A DNA stretch of 64,000 bases from Candidatus Martarchaeota archaeon (GCA_023487445.1 JAMDBQ010000010.1:1-64000), one strand, 5' to 3'. Positions 16,165 through 25,335 are shown, numbered from the stretch's first letter. The notes: generated by a model from the letters alone, not told the origin. Numbers and translations: made by a program.

Positions 16165-17148
16165 CTACACTGCACCGTGTACATACTCTATTTTCGGGGA
16201 CTCTTTGGGCAGCTGTTTATAAGCTCTTACAGCCTTCCTCACGATCACCAGTCTTTTCGCAGGTCCGGGAACGGATCCTTCTATCACCAGAATTTTTGAC
16301 TTGGGTACGCCGTAGTGTTTGAATCCCGCCTTAGGTGTAGGCAGCTCACCTTTGGGATAGATCCGCACGAGAACTTTATTGAGGTCCACTCTGTTATGGA
16401 AGCCCATTTGACCAGCCCTAGGCACGGAAGACATGACGTCGCCCGGTGTTAACGGGGAGTCGGAGCCTGGGCCTCGTTTTGTTTTCTTGGCTTTCTTTTT
16501 CTGAATGGTCTTTATTCCGAATCTGGCGACGGGCCCCTCATATCCTTTACCCTTGGATACAGCTATCGCGTCAACCATTTCGGGAGGGGAAAACACATCC
16601 GTTACATCTATCTCTTTACCCAAACTATCCAAGTATTTCATCTGTTCGCTAATTGGCCCGCCAAGAGGTATTTCCACAAGTTCGGGTGTCTTCTTCCCTA
16701 AACCGCTTAGGTGTGGTTGAGTTGATACGATGATAGAAGCCCTTACCGATTTTGCTTTAGCAGCCTCATCTAATCCCTTGGAATCGTGTTTTAGTCCAGA
16801 AATCACTCTCGTGACAGTGTTTGGAGGGTTCTTTGCGCGTAACTCCCCCAGTGCGATGTATCCGCCCTCATCGGACAAGCCGTATAATCTGAACGCAACT
16901 ATGAAAACCGGTGGAGCTTCAAGTATTGTTAACGCCCTAAACACTTCCTTGCCATAAGTCGGGCTGGTGGGGTAGTTGTCAACGATTATCCCATGGGACA
17001 TGCCGACTTTATAGGTTGGAAAACCAAGTGGCTTAGGGTTAGGTGATGCCGCCCAAGCCCTTACATGAGGTATTATAGAAGCTGCTCTTTTCCTAGGCCT
17101 ATATCCGAGGGAACCGTGCCTCGGAACACTCATCTTACGGTGTCCCAT
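16165..17148 (-). CDS. rpl3: 50S ribosomal protein L3 (uL3)
   Basis: 327 residues, archaeal type. MGHRKMSVPRHGSLGYRPRKR is the conserved N-terminus, so the ATG at 17146-17148 is used. The tip region has RAGQMGFHNRVDLN. First gene of the long minus-strand ribosomal cluster; transcription probably starts in the 200 bases upstream, where AT-rich TTATGTTTATG occurs on the minus strand around 17191-17202. Confidence 0.97.
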   Translation of the reverse strand: MGHRKMSVPRHGSLGYRPRKRAASIIPHVRAWAASPNPKPLGFPTYKVGMSHGIIVDNYPTSPTYGKEVFRALTILEAPPVFIVAFRLYGLSDEGGYIALGELRAKNPPNTVTRVISGLKHDSKGLDEAAKAKSVRASIIVSTQPHLSGLGKKTPELVEIPLGGPISEQMKYLDSLGKEIDVTDVFSPPEMVDAIAVSKGKGYEGPVARFGIKTIQKKKAKKTKRGPGSDSPLTPGDVMSSVPRAGQMGFHNRVDLNKVLVRIYPKGELPTPKAGFKHYGVPKSKILVIEGSVPGPAKRLVIVRKAVRAYKQLPKESPKIEYVHGAV

Positions 17149-17349
17149 GATTCATCCCTTGTTGTTTGCCAAAGGTTTAGAGGCGCCATAAACATAAGTG
17201 TTGTTATGGGGAACTACTTTTGAAGACGGTGACATCATGGGGGCTTAATTGACAACTGATTTGATTGTTTCATTTGTGGTAAAGGTGGGGGTTCATACGT
17301 AGTACTTAACACTTATAGAGCACCCAAGGTCATATTACTGTGATTAAAG

Positions 17350-17460
17350 TTGGGTGGAAAACAGAAAACCACGATTCTTGAAGAGATATTTAAGAGGGGC
17401 GGAGGCAAGCAAGGTCAACAGCCCCAGAAGAAGCAGCCTGAAAAGGCTGGGTCGGAGTAG
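17350..17460 (+). CDS. Small basic protein, 36 residues, function unknown
   Basis: Reads from a TTG: MGGKQKTTILEEIFKRGGGK then a Gln/Lys-rich tail. The MGGK-K-x-T start and Lys/Gln-rich character recall the N-terminal tail of archaeal S25e, but the winged-helix domain of S25e is absent and no frame continues it. A TTATA-like element at about 17312-17317 would give a near-leaderless transcript. It lies divergent from L3 and 64 bases before the beta-CASP gene. A modest call. Confidence 0.45.
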   Translation: MGGKQKTTILEEIFKRGGGKQGQQPQKKQPEKAGSE

Positions 17461-17524
17461 GTTCTATACCGTTGTTAACAATCAGATTTTCTTTGGATTT
17501 GGATGCAGGCGTTGATATAATAAT

Positions 17525-18790
17525 ATGAGAGTAGAGGGAAGGTTCCTAGGTGGAGCCCTGGAGGTAGGCAAGCAAGGGATACTACTATCAAGTGACGGTA
17601 CAGATATATTGCTTGACTATGGTAGCACTGTATCTGAAAGGGAACCGAAGTTTCCAGAACACATCAAGCCGTCCGACATAGATGCGGTTGTCTTGTCTCA
17701 TGCTCACCTAGACCATTCTGGTGCTTTGCCGTATATGTATGTGAGTGATGGGCCCGTGGTTTACGCCACGTCCGCCACGATAGACTTGTCCAGACTTCTG
17801 CTAAGAGATTTTTTGAACATATCAGGTGATTTTCTGCCCTACGAATTCCTTGAAGTGCAGAAAATGACTGACAAGGCGCGAATGGTAGACTACAGGCAGG
17901 TTGTCTCTACTGAGAAGTATTCCTTAGAATTCAGAAATGCGGGTCATATACCGGGGAGTATGATGACCACTATTGAGTTGGGCGGTAAATCTGTTCTCTT
18001 CACCGGTGACTTCAACATCGGTAACACCAGGTTACTTATTGGTGCAGACACAGGTTTTGGAGATGTTGATGCAGTAATCATGGAGGCTACGTACGCGGAT
18101 AAGGATCATCCTGATCGCGAGGATATGGAGAGGGCGCTTGTGCAGTCATGCAAGGAAGTAGTAGAGGGGGGAGGGACCGTGCTTGTGCCCGCCTTTTCAG
18201 TCGGAAGATCCCATGAGGTCATAAGTGTTCTGAGGGAAAGGGGCTTCGATAAGGAAATATTCATTGACGGCATGGCACGAAAAGCCGCTGAAATAATTTC
18301 AGACCATCCATCATTCCTTAGAGATGCTAAGCTGTTCAGGAAGTCTATGGAATCTGTTACGTGGATAGATGGGTGGAAAGATCGGAGGAAAGCTGTGGAG
18401 ACGCCGGGCGTGATAGTCTCACCTGCAGGTATGTTACGGGGGGGCGCAGCGGCGTATTACATTGAAAAGGTGGCTTTCTCTAGGAAAAACGGGATTTTCG
18501 TGGTTAGTTACCAGGCTGAACACACCCCTGGTAGAATGCTCGTTGAGCAAGGTAAGTTGCCTTGGAAGGGCAAGCAGAGGAAAGTAGAGGCTAGGGTTGA
18601 ACGCTTCGACTTTTCCTCTCATTCAGGTAAAACGCAGCTAAGGGACTTCATAAGGGGTTTGAAAGGGTCTCCCGCGGTCTACTTAATGCATGGAGAAGCC
18701 AACTCTCTCAAGTCGTTTGCCATCGAAGCGACTGAAGCCACAGGCATAACAGTGAAGGCACTAGGAAACGGAGAAGGTTTTGAGGTCTGA
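17525..18790 (+). CDS. Beta-CASP metallo-beta-lactamase-fold RNA nuclease (aCPSF2-like)
   Basis: 421 residues. The metal-binding motif SHAHLDHSGALP (HXHXDH, about residues 58-63) and FTGDFN identify a metallo-beta-lactamase fold, and VPAFSVGRSHEVISVL plus the late HSGKTQL and YLMHGEANS identify the beta-CASP insert. No N-terminal KH domains, so it fits the short archaeal aCPSF2/RNase J-like group rather than aCPSF1. Expected to cut or trim RNA. Start ATG follows closely an AT-rich ATATAATAAT, suggesting a short or absent leader. Confidence 0.9.
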   Translation: MRVEGRFLGGALEVGKQGILLSSDGTDILLDYGSTVSEREPKFPEHIKPSDIDAVVLSHAHLDHSGALPYMYVSDGPVVYATSATIDLSRLLLRDFLNISGDFLPYEFLEVQKMTDKARMVDYRQVVSTEKYSLEFRNAGHIPGSMMTTIELGGKSVLFTGDFNIGNTRLLIGADTGFGDVDAVIMEATYADKDHPDREDMERALVQSCKEVVEGGGTVLVPAFSVGRSHEVISVLRERGFDKEIFIDGMARKAAEIISDHPSFLRDAKLFRKSMESVTWIDGWKDRRKAVETPGVIVSPAGMLRGGAAAYYIEKVAFSRKNGIFVVSYQAEHTPGRMLVEQGKLPWKGKQRKVEARVERFDFSSHSGKTQLRDFIRGLKGSPAVYLMHGEANSLKSFAIEATEATGITVKALGNGEGFEV

Positions 18791-18912
18791 TTGCCAACAT
18801 ATACCTGTGAACCTTGCTTCAAAAGAATTTTTGCCAAGTATAATATATAGTTCTTGGGAAAATCGTGACCTGAAACCGACACACTAAAATTTGAAACGTC
18901 ACTGGTTGTACC

Positions 18913-18985
18913 GGGGCTGTCGGCTAGTTTGGTAGGCTGCAAGCCTTGGGCGCTTGCGACTAGGGTTCAAATCCCTGCAGCCCCA
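18913..18985 (+). tRNA. tRNA-Pro (TGG)
   Basis: 73 nt, no intron. Acceptor GGGGCTG pairs with CAGCCCC, discriminator A. D-stem GGCT/GGCT with wobbles. Anticodon stem CAAGC/GCTTG encloses loop CTTGGGC with anticodon TGG. T-arm TAGGGTTCAAATCCCTG. CCA not encoded. Confidence 0.95.
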
Positions 18986-19167
18986 TTACCAGGCACTTAC
19001 ATTATAGGTTAAATTTGGTGTACCTAAGTTGCAGCCAAGGATTTTAAACGCATCAATTAGGCACAGCTTTCTGCGAACTGACTCCGGCTATGTACAATGT
19101 GTGATCAATTTTACTTTGAAGGCAACACAATAAAGTTATTTGTAGGCAGTCTTGATGAAGTGTCAGA

Positions 19168-19782
19168 TTGACATTTCTTTCTACCTTTCTGGGATATTCG
19201 GCTAGTTTGTTATCAAGATGGGGATATCTAGGAGTTTTCGGACTAATGTTTCTAGAAAGCGCAAGCCTGCCCGTTCCTAGCGAACTCGTTCTCCCATTGA
19301 CAGGTTACCTAATATTTGCGGGAAAATTTCAGTTTTTTCCTTCACTGGCCTCCGCTACCCTAGGCAGTCTAGGAGGCTCTATGGTCGACTACATGATTGG
19401 AGCGTATGTAGGAAAGGAGGCCGCCATGGGATCTAAGGTTTTCAGAAGCTTGAGCGGAAATAGGTTGATAGAAGCTGAGAGATGGTTTTCCAGATATGGT
19501 TATGCCGCCGTGTTTTTGGCACGCCTAGTGCCCCTCGTCAGAACATTTATCGCTTTTCCCGCGGGTTTTGGAAGGATGCGCGTGTTCAGGTTTACGGGTT
19601 ATTCCTTCGCCGGAATCGTTCTATGGAACACTGTTTTGATTTATGTTGGAGTGGTTGCGGGGGAAAACTTCGCTAAAGTGGCCGGGACGCTGTATTCTGA
19701 TTTTACTCTGGCAGAGGCTGCGGTTTTAGTTGTTTTGACCGTTCTTCTATCGTATCATCTGGTAAAGAGAAAACACCGATGA
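19168..19782 (+). CDS. DedA family (SNARE-associated) membrane protein
   Basis: 204 residues, TTG start. Typical DedA layout: GYLGVFGLMFLESASLPVPSELVLPLTG, a central FSRYGYAAVFLARLVPLVRTFIAFPAG with the conserved F/GR..P.R motif, and four to five hydrophobic stretches. DedA proteins are implicated in lipid flipping and membrane homeostasis; the substrate cannot be read from sequence. Confidence 0.88.
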   Translation: MTFLSTFLGYSASLLSRWGYLGVFGLMFLESASLPVPSELVLPLTGYLIFAGKFQFFPSLASATLGSLGGSMVDYMIGAYVGKEAAMGSKVFRSLSGNRLIEAERWFSRYGYAAVFLARLVPLVRTFIAFPAGFGRMRVFRFTGYSFAGIVLWNTVLIYVGVVAGENFAKVAGTLYSDFTLAEAAVLVVLTVLLSYHLVKRKHR

Positions 19783-19884
19783 AAACGGTACACTGATACC
19801 AGACTTGGATTGACCTCTAGTAAATCCCTGCAAGAATTATGATCGATGAAGGGCTTTGGAAGTCCGTTGTACCCTAGATACACG

Positions 19885-19892
19885 CTTTTAAA
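19885..19892 (+). promoter_or_regulatory. Probable TATA box of HMG-CoA reductase gene
   Basis: CTTTTAAA lies 39 bases before the ATG at 19931, predicting a transcript start near 19917 and a leader of about 14 bases. This spacing favours the ATG at 19931 over the upstream TTG at 19898. Confidence 0.5.
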
Positions 19893-19930
19893 CCAACTTG
19901 GTTTTAGGCAAGTACTGGAGTTTAGTGGTA

Positions 19931-21163
19931 ATGGTTGACGAAACCGATTCTTATGCGAAGAAGGCAATTCAGTCCGACTTACCCCTTCACAAACTTGTTA
20001 AGCTCATAGACGGCTTAGACGAGAATAGTGTCTCCAAGATACGCGCAAGAATACTCGAGATGAGGATGAACGTTGACTTATCTAGCGTAAAGGAGCTTGG
20101 ATCGAAGATGAATTTTGCCAAGATTGTGGGTAAGAACATAGAGAATCCTGTGGGGGGTGTGTCGCTTCCAGTAGGAGTGGCTGGACCAATTCTGATTCAT
20201 GGATCAGTCGCAGACGGGAGTGTCTACCTCCCCCTTGCAACCACTGAAGGGGCCTTGGTCGCTTCTACTAACAGGGGTGCGTCGGCTACTACTGCCAGCG
20301 GTGGCATAACAACTAGTATAATAAAAGATGAAATGACTCGAGCACCCGTGTTCAAGGTTTCTTCTGTCGGAAAAGCTCTTGCGTTAAGACGCTGGGTCGC
20401 AGAGAACCTCTCTTTAATTAAAGAGGCCGCGGCGGCTACGACGAAGCATGGACAGCTGCAGTCGGCAGACTGCTACATAGTTGGAACCAATGTATTTGTC
20501 AGGCTTTCGTTCACAACTGGAGAGGCCATGGGTATGAACATGGTAACGATAGCCTCTGAGCGTGTTGCGCAGCTTATCGAAGAAAATACAGATGCTAAGC
20601 TGGTTGCGCTAAGCGGAAATATGTGTAGCGACAAGAAGGCCGCTTATATAAACTCCATTCTAGGAAGGGGAAAATCTGTTTCTGCTGAGGCTCTCATTGA
20701 TTCTAAGGTGTTGAAGGAGGTATTGAAGGTATCGAGCTCTGACGTGGTGGAAGTAAACATTAGGAAGAACATGTTGGGTAGCTCGTTTGCGGGGTCGCTG
20801 TCACAGAACGCACACTACGCCAACATTATAGCTGCATCATTTATTGCGATGGGTCAGGATGCAGCGCAAGTAGTGGAGTCAAGTCAGGGATACACGTTTG
20901 TGGAAGACAGGAATGGCAAACTCTACTTTTCTGTTACCTTGCCAAGCCTAGAAGTAGGCGTCGTCGGAGGAGGCACGAGCCTCGCGCCTCAGAGGGAACT
21001 CATGGGTTTGACCGGTGTGTACAGGTGCCAGGAGGGGAAGCGGGCCAAGTGGCTTGCTGAGGTGATTGCGGCAGGAGTTCTTTGCGGAGAATTATCGCTG
21101 CTGTGTGCGTTAGCTTCAAACCAGCTCGCTTCATCTCATAAGAAACTCGGCAGGGCGCAGTGA
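19931..21163 (+). CDS. hmgA: 3-hydroxy-3-methylglutaryl-CoA reductase, class I
   Basis: 410 residues. NADPH-dependent reduction of HMG-CoA to mevalonate, feeding archaeal isoprenoid lipid synthesis. Motifs are ENPVGGVSLPVGVAGP (substrate site), TTGEAMGMNMV (the DAMGMN cofactor motif with Glu for Asp), AMGQDAAQVVESS with the catalytic Asp, and the C-terminal SHKKLGR with the catalytic His. No membrane domain, as usual in archaea. The GGGP synthase at 61613 is further along the same lipid pathway. Confidence 0.96.
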   Translation: MVDETDSYAKKAIQSDLPLHKLVKLIDGLDENSVSKIRARILEMRMNVDLSSVKELGSKMNFAKIVGKNIENPVGGVSLPVGVAGPILIHGSVADGSVYLPLATTEGALVASTNRGASATTASGGITTSIIKDEMTRAPVFKVSSVGKALALRRWVAENLSLIKEAAAATTKHGQLQSADCYIVGTNVFVRLSFTTGEAMGMNMVTIASERVAQLIEENTDAKLVALSGNMCSDKKAAYINSILGRGKSVSAEALIDSKVLKEVLKVSSSDVVEVNIRKNMLGSSFAGSLSQNAHYANIIAASFIAMGQDAAQVVESSQGYTFVEDRNGKLYFSVTLPSLEVGVVGGGTSLAPQRELMGLTGVYRCQEGKRAKWLAEVIAAGVLCGELSLLCALASNQLASSHKKLGRAQ

Positions 21164-21167
21164 AGTA

Positions 21168-21797
21168 CTACCGGTTTCCGTAAAATATTACCTTGTATGA
21201 ATATACGGGACAAAAACCATAGACAAACTGCAGTGTACAATCATATGCCGACACGCTAACAGATATGGTGGCGTTCGAGCGAAACATCTGTGTGCTAACG
21301 TTACTTAAATCGAACTCAACTAACGTTTTGTTGATCAAAGTTTGCATATTTGTTGTGCAGTTACACGCATAGAACGCCAGTGCCTCATGCACAGCGACTT
21401 CCAGTGAAGCATATCTTATGGGAACAACTACCTCAGTCACCGTATAGAAAGCCAAATCAGAATATGAGGCAACTTGTTTTAGTATGTAGGAAGGATAGAA
21501 CGCTTGACTTATGGTATATGATTCGCCAAATGTACGAATCTGTACTACGGTATCCAACTGCTGGTGATTGAAGATTACAGTAGCGTTTGAAGCAAGAAGA
21601 TTTGAGATGTTGGTCATCAGCCGTGAAAAAAATGTTGAATTGATCACGTGATTACTCGCGATGAGGCTGCTCTCAACCGTACTATATACTCGCCATTCCT
21701 CATAATCTCTTATCGCTTCTACTACCGTGCCAATGCCCGGCATAAACTGACGCTCCGACGTGCGAATTTGCTCGAAGGCGCCTAGCTCCGCAAGCAA
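21168..21797 (-). CDS. Membrane-anchored protein of pilus-like cluster, unknown
   Basis: At least 209 residues from a TTG at 21795-21797, but the same frame is open back to 21854 and encodes a clear membrane segment just upstream (RRNGFGLTITTLVLLLVLLA). No ATG/GTG/TTG precedes that segment in frame. An ATG at 21837 would supply it if one base were added directly after the start codon. The rest is a Ser/Thr/Asn-rich extracytoplasmic-looking domain with several N-X-S/T sites and Cys pairs (ACNCTTN). Its N-terminal layout resembles archaeal pilins. Last gene of a minus-strand set of four. Confidence 0.65.
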   Translation of the reverse strand: MLAELGAFEQIRTSERQFMPGIGTVVEAIRDYEEWRVYSTVESSLIASNHVINSTFFSRLMTNISNLLASNATVIFNHQQLDTVVQIRTFGESYTISQAFYPSYILKQVASYSDLAFYTVTEVVVPIRYASLEVAVHEALAFYACNCTTNMQTLINKTLVEFDLSNVSTQMFRSNATISVSVSAYDCTLQFVYGFCPVYSYKVIFYGNR

Positions 21798-21846
21798 AAC
21801 TAGTAGGAGAACGAGTGTCGTTATCGTAAGTCCAAATCCATTGCGC

Positions 21847-22098
21847 CTAGTAGGTCACCGTCATGTTTTCAAGCGTTAAAGAGACGTTGTAGCCGACGCG
21901 GGCGAGGCCAATCGCTAACTTCGCACCGCACGCTAGTGGTTCACAGCTCGCGAACACCAAGCCTAGGTTATCATTTGCCCGTTCGGTAGATAATACCTCA
22001 GAGTAGACCACCTTATAGTTGGCGCCTATTGCTATTGAACAAGCAAGTATTCCACCTACAAGTAAAAGGGTCAAAATCAGGTCAAGGTAAACAATCAT
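21847..22098 (-). CDS. Small membrane-anchored protein of pilus-like cluster
   Basis: 83 residues. The N-terminus MIVYLDLILTLLLVGGILACSIAIGA is one hydrophobic segment, followed by a short exported-looking domain with Cys residues (FASCEPLACGAKLAIG). Its ATG overlaps the stop of the preceding 53-residue gene (ATGA). Unknown family; the layout fits a minor pilin or a secretion accessory protein. Confidence 0.65.
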   Translation of the reverse strand: MIVYLDLILTLLLVGGILACSIAIGANYKVVYSEVLSTERANDNLGLVFASCEPLACGAKLAIGLARVGYNVSLTLENMTVTY

Positions 22099-22256
22099 GG
22101 TATCACGGGCCTCCAGTTTTGTGAACCACTCAGCATTTTGAGAATACCCAGAAGTTCCCGTGTCGACGTAAGAATGGTATTCATGGAGGCGATGGTAATG
22201 GCGACTACGATTACGATTCCTATACCTGCTGCTAGAAATTCTAGTAATGTCGACAT
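22095..22256 (-). CDS. 53-residue single-span membrane peptide of pilus-like cluster
   Basis: MSTLLEFLAAGIGIVIVVAI begins a single membrane helix, followed by a polar tail (TSTRELLGILKMLSG). It overlaps both neighbours on the minus strand (its start inside 22241-22645, its stop in the ATGA with the next gene). This tight coupling supports a real gene. It resembles a pilin-like or assembly peptide; function unknown. Confidence 0.65.
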   Translation of the reverse strand: MSTLLEFLAAGIGIVIVVAITIASMNTILTSTRELLGILKMLSGSQNWRPVIP

Positions 22257-22645
22257 GGATCTCCGCCCCTGAAAAGGACCACGCCGTCCCCCATCTGAGT
22301 CAGCATTATAGATCCATTCATAATGTGACTCTCGGAAAGATTGAATGGAAAAGTTACACTCACGTTTGTTCCGTTATCGTTAAGCGATAACACATGACCG
22401 TGAGCATAGATGTCCTTTACCCAGTTGGGTAGTGCAACACAGGCAGTGATGTTATGAGCATCCACGTATTCCACGGCGTCGTAGAGGTTTTTAAGAGAGG
22501 TTAATAGGACAATCCGGTTAGATTCTAAGAGTAAACTGGCCAAAGGAACCAAAAAGTGAACCACTATGAGCGCACACGATACTAATACAAGCACAATGGA
22601 TGACACTTCAGAAATTAGCTCCGAAGGCACGGAGGATAGTTTCAT
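22241..22645 (-). CDS. Membrane-anchored pilin-like protein, unknown
   Basis: 134 residues from ATG 22643-22645 (MKLSSVPSELISEVSSIVLVLVSCALIVVHFLVPLASLLL...). Short polar N-terminus, one long hydrophobic helix, then an exported-type domain with N-X-S/T sites. This is the usual pilin layout, though no obvious class III signal-peptide cleavage motif is seen. First gene of the minus-strand set, diverging from the secretion ATPase. Confidence 0.65.
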   Translation of the reverse strand: MKLSSVPSELISEVSSIVLVLVSCALIVVHFLVPLASLLLESNRIVLLTSLKNLYDAVEYVDAHNITACVALPNWVKDIYAHGHVLSLNDNGTNVSVTFPFNLSESHIMNGSIMLTQMGDGVVLFRGGDPCRHY

Positions 22646-22689
22646 TTGATGATTATAGACCAACTGGAAGGGGTATTGGTGCTAACGGG

Positions 22690-24120
22690 GTGGAGGCTTT
22701 CGGTTGTTCAAACAGTTACGTAATATTTGGTGAAGATGAACACCTCCTGCACAGCCTAGCAGCCGAATCAGAAGATGTAACCCTTGTTACCTCGTCAGCG
22801 GTCATCGCATTCGCTGGAGGTAAACTGTGGCGCATAGAGTTCATGTCGGGTATACGCATGGAGGAGTATACTATCGGTCCAGTTTCAGTGGAAATATGTG
22901 GGGAGCCTTGGCCCAGTTACTCGTGGAGAATGGACCATGACCTAGGGCTAGTGAATAAGGTGTGCCAGGATATATACAAACTTAGGCTCAAACTAGAGGG
23001 AAACGGAAATATTTTTGACGAGGTGTATTCAACCTGTCGGGAAGAAGCTCGCAGAAGACTGATCCACCTTGGATGCGAGCGTTGGCTCGATCTCTCTTCC
23101 GAAATTTGTACTTTGTCGGTTCTTGGCTTAACCCCGCTTGTATCTGCATTGATCGATCCTTTAGTGGAAGAAGTCTACCTTGACAGCCCAGGGGCGCTGT
23201 GTTACCTTGACCATGCGACCTACGGAAGGCTATGGTATCCCGCGATAGCTCTTCCCACCACGGTGCACCGACTTGGCTTGCTCGTTCAGCTTTCAACGAT
23301 GAACACATTCAACATGTCGTCCAATTCATTGAAGGGCCATCTTATGTCGGGTAATTTTCACTGTAGAGTAAGTGTAGATAGTTATCCATTATCAGTAGAT
23401 GGCGGAAGCTGTGTGATAAGAAAGTTCAATTTCAAGAAACTCGACCTCAATGAGCTACTGAGTAGGCAGACGCTAACCGTTGAATGCGCGGCACTCATGA
23501 TAGGCTGCCTTGTCTCAGGTCATTCGGTGATAATTAGTGGGTTGCCTCGTTCAGGAAAGACGACGCTGTGCAACGCCCTAATGCGTTATCTTCCTCGGGA
23601 ATGGAGGAAGCTGAGTATCGAAGAGGCAGTTGAAACAAGTGTTCCGACTCCTATTTCAAGGTTCGTCAGACTTACCACAGAGTCTGGTAAGACCACAGAC
23701 AAGCTTACGGAGATTACTAAGAGTCTTCATAGATCACCTGACTTCGTGTTCGTGGGTGAACTCCAAAACAAGGAACAGACCATTGCCGCTTCAATGCTTA
23801 TTGACGTAGGGATTCCAAGCCTGCAAACCGTTCACGCGACCGATATCGATGGCTTGGTCGCCAGATGGAGGGATATATACGGATTTCAGATAGCTGAACT
23901 CAATAAAATAATCCTGGTGGTATTCATTGTTCTTGGCCCAAGCGGTAGAAAGGTCAGCAAAATCGTTGCTATACGCAGACAAAGCGGTGCGACTAGCGTT
24001 GAACCACTCTTCAATAATGGCCGCTTGTCTATGGAAAGTGTGGACAAGTTTGGTTTGACACCATCGTTTAAGGCTGGGATGGCCCTTCTTAGCGAAAAGG
24101 CTGCGGCACAAGAGATCTGA
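22690..24120 (+). CDS. Type II/IV secretion-system ATPase (VirB11/FlaI/TadA-like)
   Basis: 476 residues from GTG 22690; the frame is open upstream to 22600 but would overlap the divergent gene. Pre-Walker signature DPLVEEVYLDSPGALCYL near the middle, Walker A GLPRSGKTT, Asp box/Walker B PDFVFVGELQNKE (canonical GEVRGXE altered), and the His box QTVHATD. Powers pilus assembly or secretion. Diverged from standard FlaI/PilB members, in line with the novelty of its partners. Confidence 0.85.
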   Translation: MEAFGCSNSYVIFGEDEHLLHSLAAESEDVTLVTSSAVIAFAGGKLWRIEFMSGIRMEEYTIGPVSVEICGEPWPSYSWRMDHDLGLVNKVCQDIYKLRLKLEGNGNIFDEVYSTCREEARRRLIHLGCERWLDLSSEICTLSVLGLTPLVSALIDPLVEEVYLDSPGALCYLDHATYGRLWYPAIALPTTVHRLGLLVQLSTMNTFNMSSNSLKGHLMSGNFHCRVSVDSYPLSVDGGSCVIRKFNFKKLDLNELLSRQTLTVECAALMIGCLVSGHSVIISGLPRSGKTTLCNALMRYLPREWRKLSIEEAVETSVPTPISRFVRLTTESGKTTDKLTEITKSLHRSPDFVFVGELQNKEQTIAASMLIDVGIPSLQTVHATDIDGLVARWRDIYGFQIAELNKIILVVFIVLGPSGRKVSKIVAIRRQSGATSVEPLFNNGRLSMESVDKFGLTPSFKAGMALLSEKAAAQEI

Positions 24121-24211
24121 GGCCGGTACGTTACTTGTACTACCTCTCACGGTAGTCACGCTGAGATTCAACGTCATAGCCGCGGTCCTACTCCTAACAG
24201 TTTCGACGATT

Positions 24212-25303
24212 GTGTGGGGAACAAATGACGAGTCCCTTTTCAGAGATGCAATGCGCCAAGTGCTCCATTCTGCGCTGGTTCAAGCTGGAATCAGCGAGGT
24301 CTCTGCTACATCTATTGCAAGGGGGTGGTTCGACCCCGATTACACCCGCGCCCACCGGCTGAAGAGACGGGACTTTGTGCTTGCAAACTCACTTACCTCC
24401 AATTCAAAGGAATTTATCCTTGAAAACATAGTACCGCTGGTTGGAGGGTTTTCGAGCATAGGCCTCCTAAGTTCGTATGTTGTGACTGGTCTTTTCGAAG
24501 GTAGCCGAGGCCTGAGTACAATTCTCTCCCTAATTTGTATGGCATCGTACGTTTGTTCAATGTACACGTCGAAAAAGGTAGGCAAGTTCAGAAAGCCTAT
24601 AATGATTGAACTCGCCGGTATCGCCCTCCTAGTCGTAAGTCAAGCTGGCTTGGGCCGATCAATTCAGGAAGCCATTATCGCTTTAGGATTGATCCTGCTT
24701 TTCTACTTTGTAAAAGTGAGCGAAACCGTCAGGCTGCGAACTAAAAGTGAGCGAAAAGTAGTTGATTCAATAGTCGATTCTTTGATAGGAGACCCGTCGG
24801 GCACAGCTCAAAGAGTAGTACGAAGTTTATCTGGGCGTGGTTTGACTGTCGGGCAGATGGTGTCGGGGAAGGGGTTACCAGGGCTAATCGGGCTGATGAC
24901 CAAGACGTGCTCAACTCCCGATTTAACCGAACTTATCCATACCGTGGTCACAGCGTTGGCTGTACTCGGAGAGAGAGAAGAGTGGGTGAAGGCAATAAGC
25001 ATCATAAAGGGGGCTTCGGAAAGAACAACTGCCCACCTGTTTCAGTTGTTCTCGAAGGCTGAAATGCAGGTGAGTATAATGTTTGGCGTCGCGGCCTTCG
25101 GAGCAAGTGTTCTAGGCGGTGTCTTGCTTCCGGGCGCTAGGGTCCCGTCTTATGGCAGTACGGGTCTTAGCCCAGTTGTGGCTATTAACTGCTGCTTCAT
25201 CTTCTCCTCATATCTTTACAGGTCGTCGGCTAGATATTATGTTTTGGCGTTGATGCTTACGACGATCGAAGTTCTTCCAAGAGTCAATCACCTAGCTATT
25301 TAG
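24212..25303 (+). CDS. FlaJ/TadC-like membrane protein of type IV pilus-like system
   Basis: 363 residues from a GTG. Membrane segments occur at about 75-105, 125-165 and near the C-terminus (VSIMFGVAAFGASVLGGVLLPG), with a cytoplasmic helical block between (SERKVVDSIVDSLIGDPSGTAQRVVRSLSGRGLTVGQMV), the layout of type IV pilus platform proteins. The frame is open upstream to 24059 and encodes another hydrophobic helix (about 24140-24211, RFNVIAAVLLLTVSTIVWG) with no standard start codon. The true start is therefore doubtful. Directly follows the ATPase. Confidence 0.75.
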   Translation: MWGTNDESLFRDAMRQVLHSALVQAGISEVSATSIARGWFDPDYTRAHRLKRRDFVLANSLTSNSKEFILENIVPLVGGFSSIGLLSSYVVTGLFEGSRGLSTILSLICMASYVCSMYTSKKVGKFRKPIMIELAGIALLVVSQAGLGRSIQEAIIALGLILLFYFVKVSETVRLRTKSERKVVDSIVDSLIGDPSGTAQRVVRSLSGRGLTVGQMVSGKGLPGLIGLMTKTCSTPDLTELIHTVVTALAVLGEREEWVKAISIIKGASERTTAHLFQLFSKAEMQVSIMFGVAAFGASVLGGVLLPGARVPSYGSTGLSPVVAINCCFIFSSYLYRSSARYYVLALMLTTIEVLPRVNHLAI

Positions 25304-25335
25304 ACCTTAAAGTACCGTCTGACAGGGATAATTCT

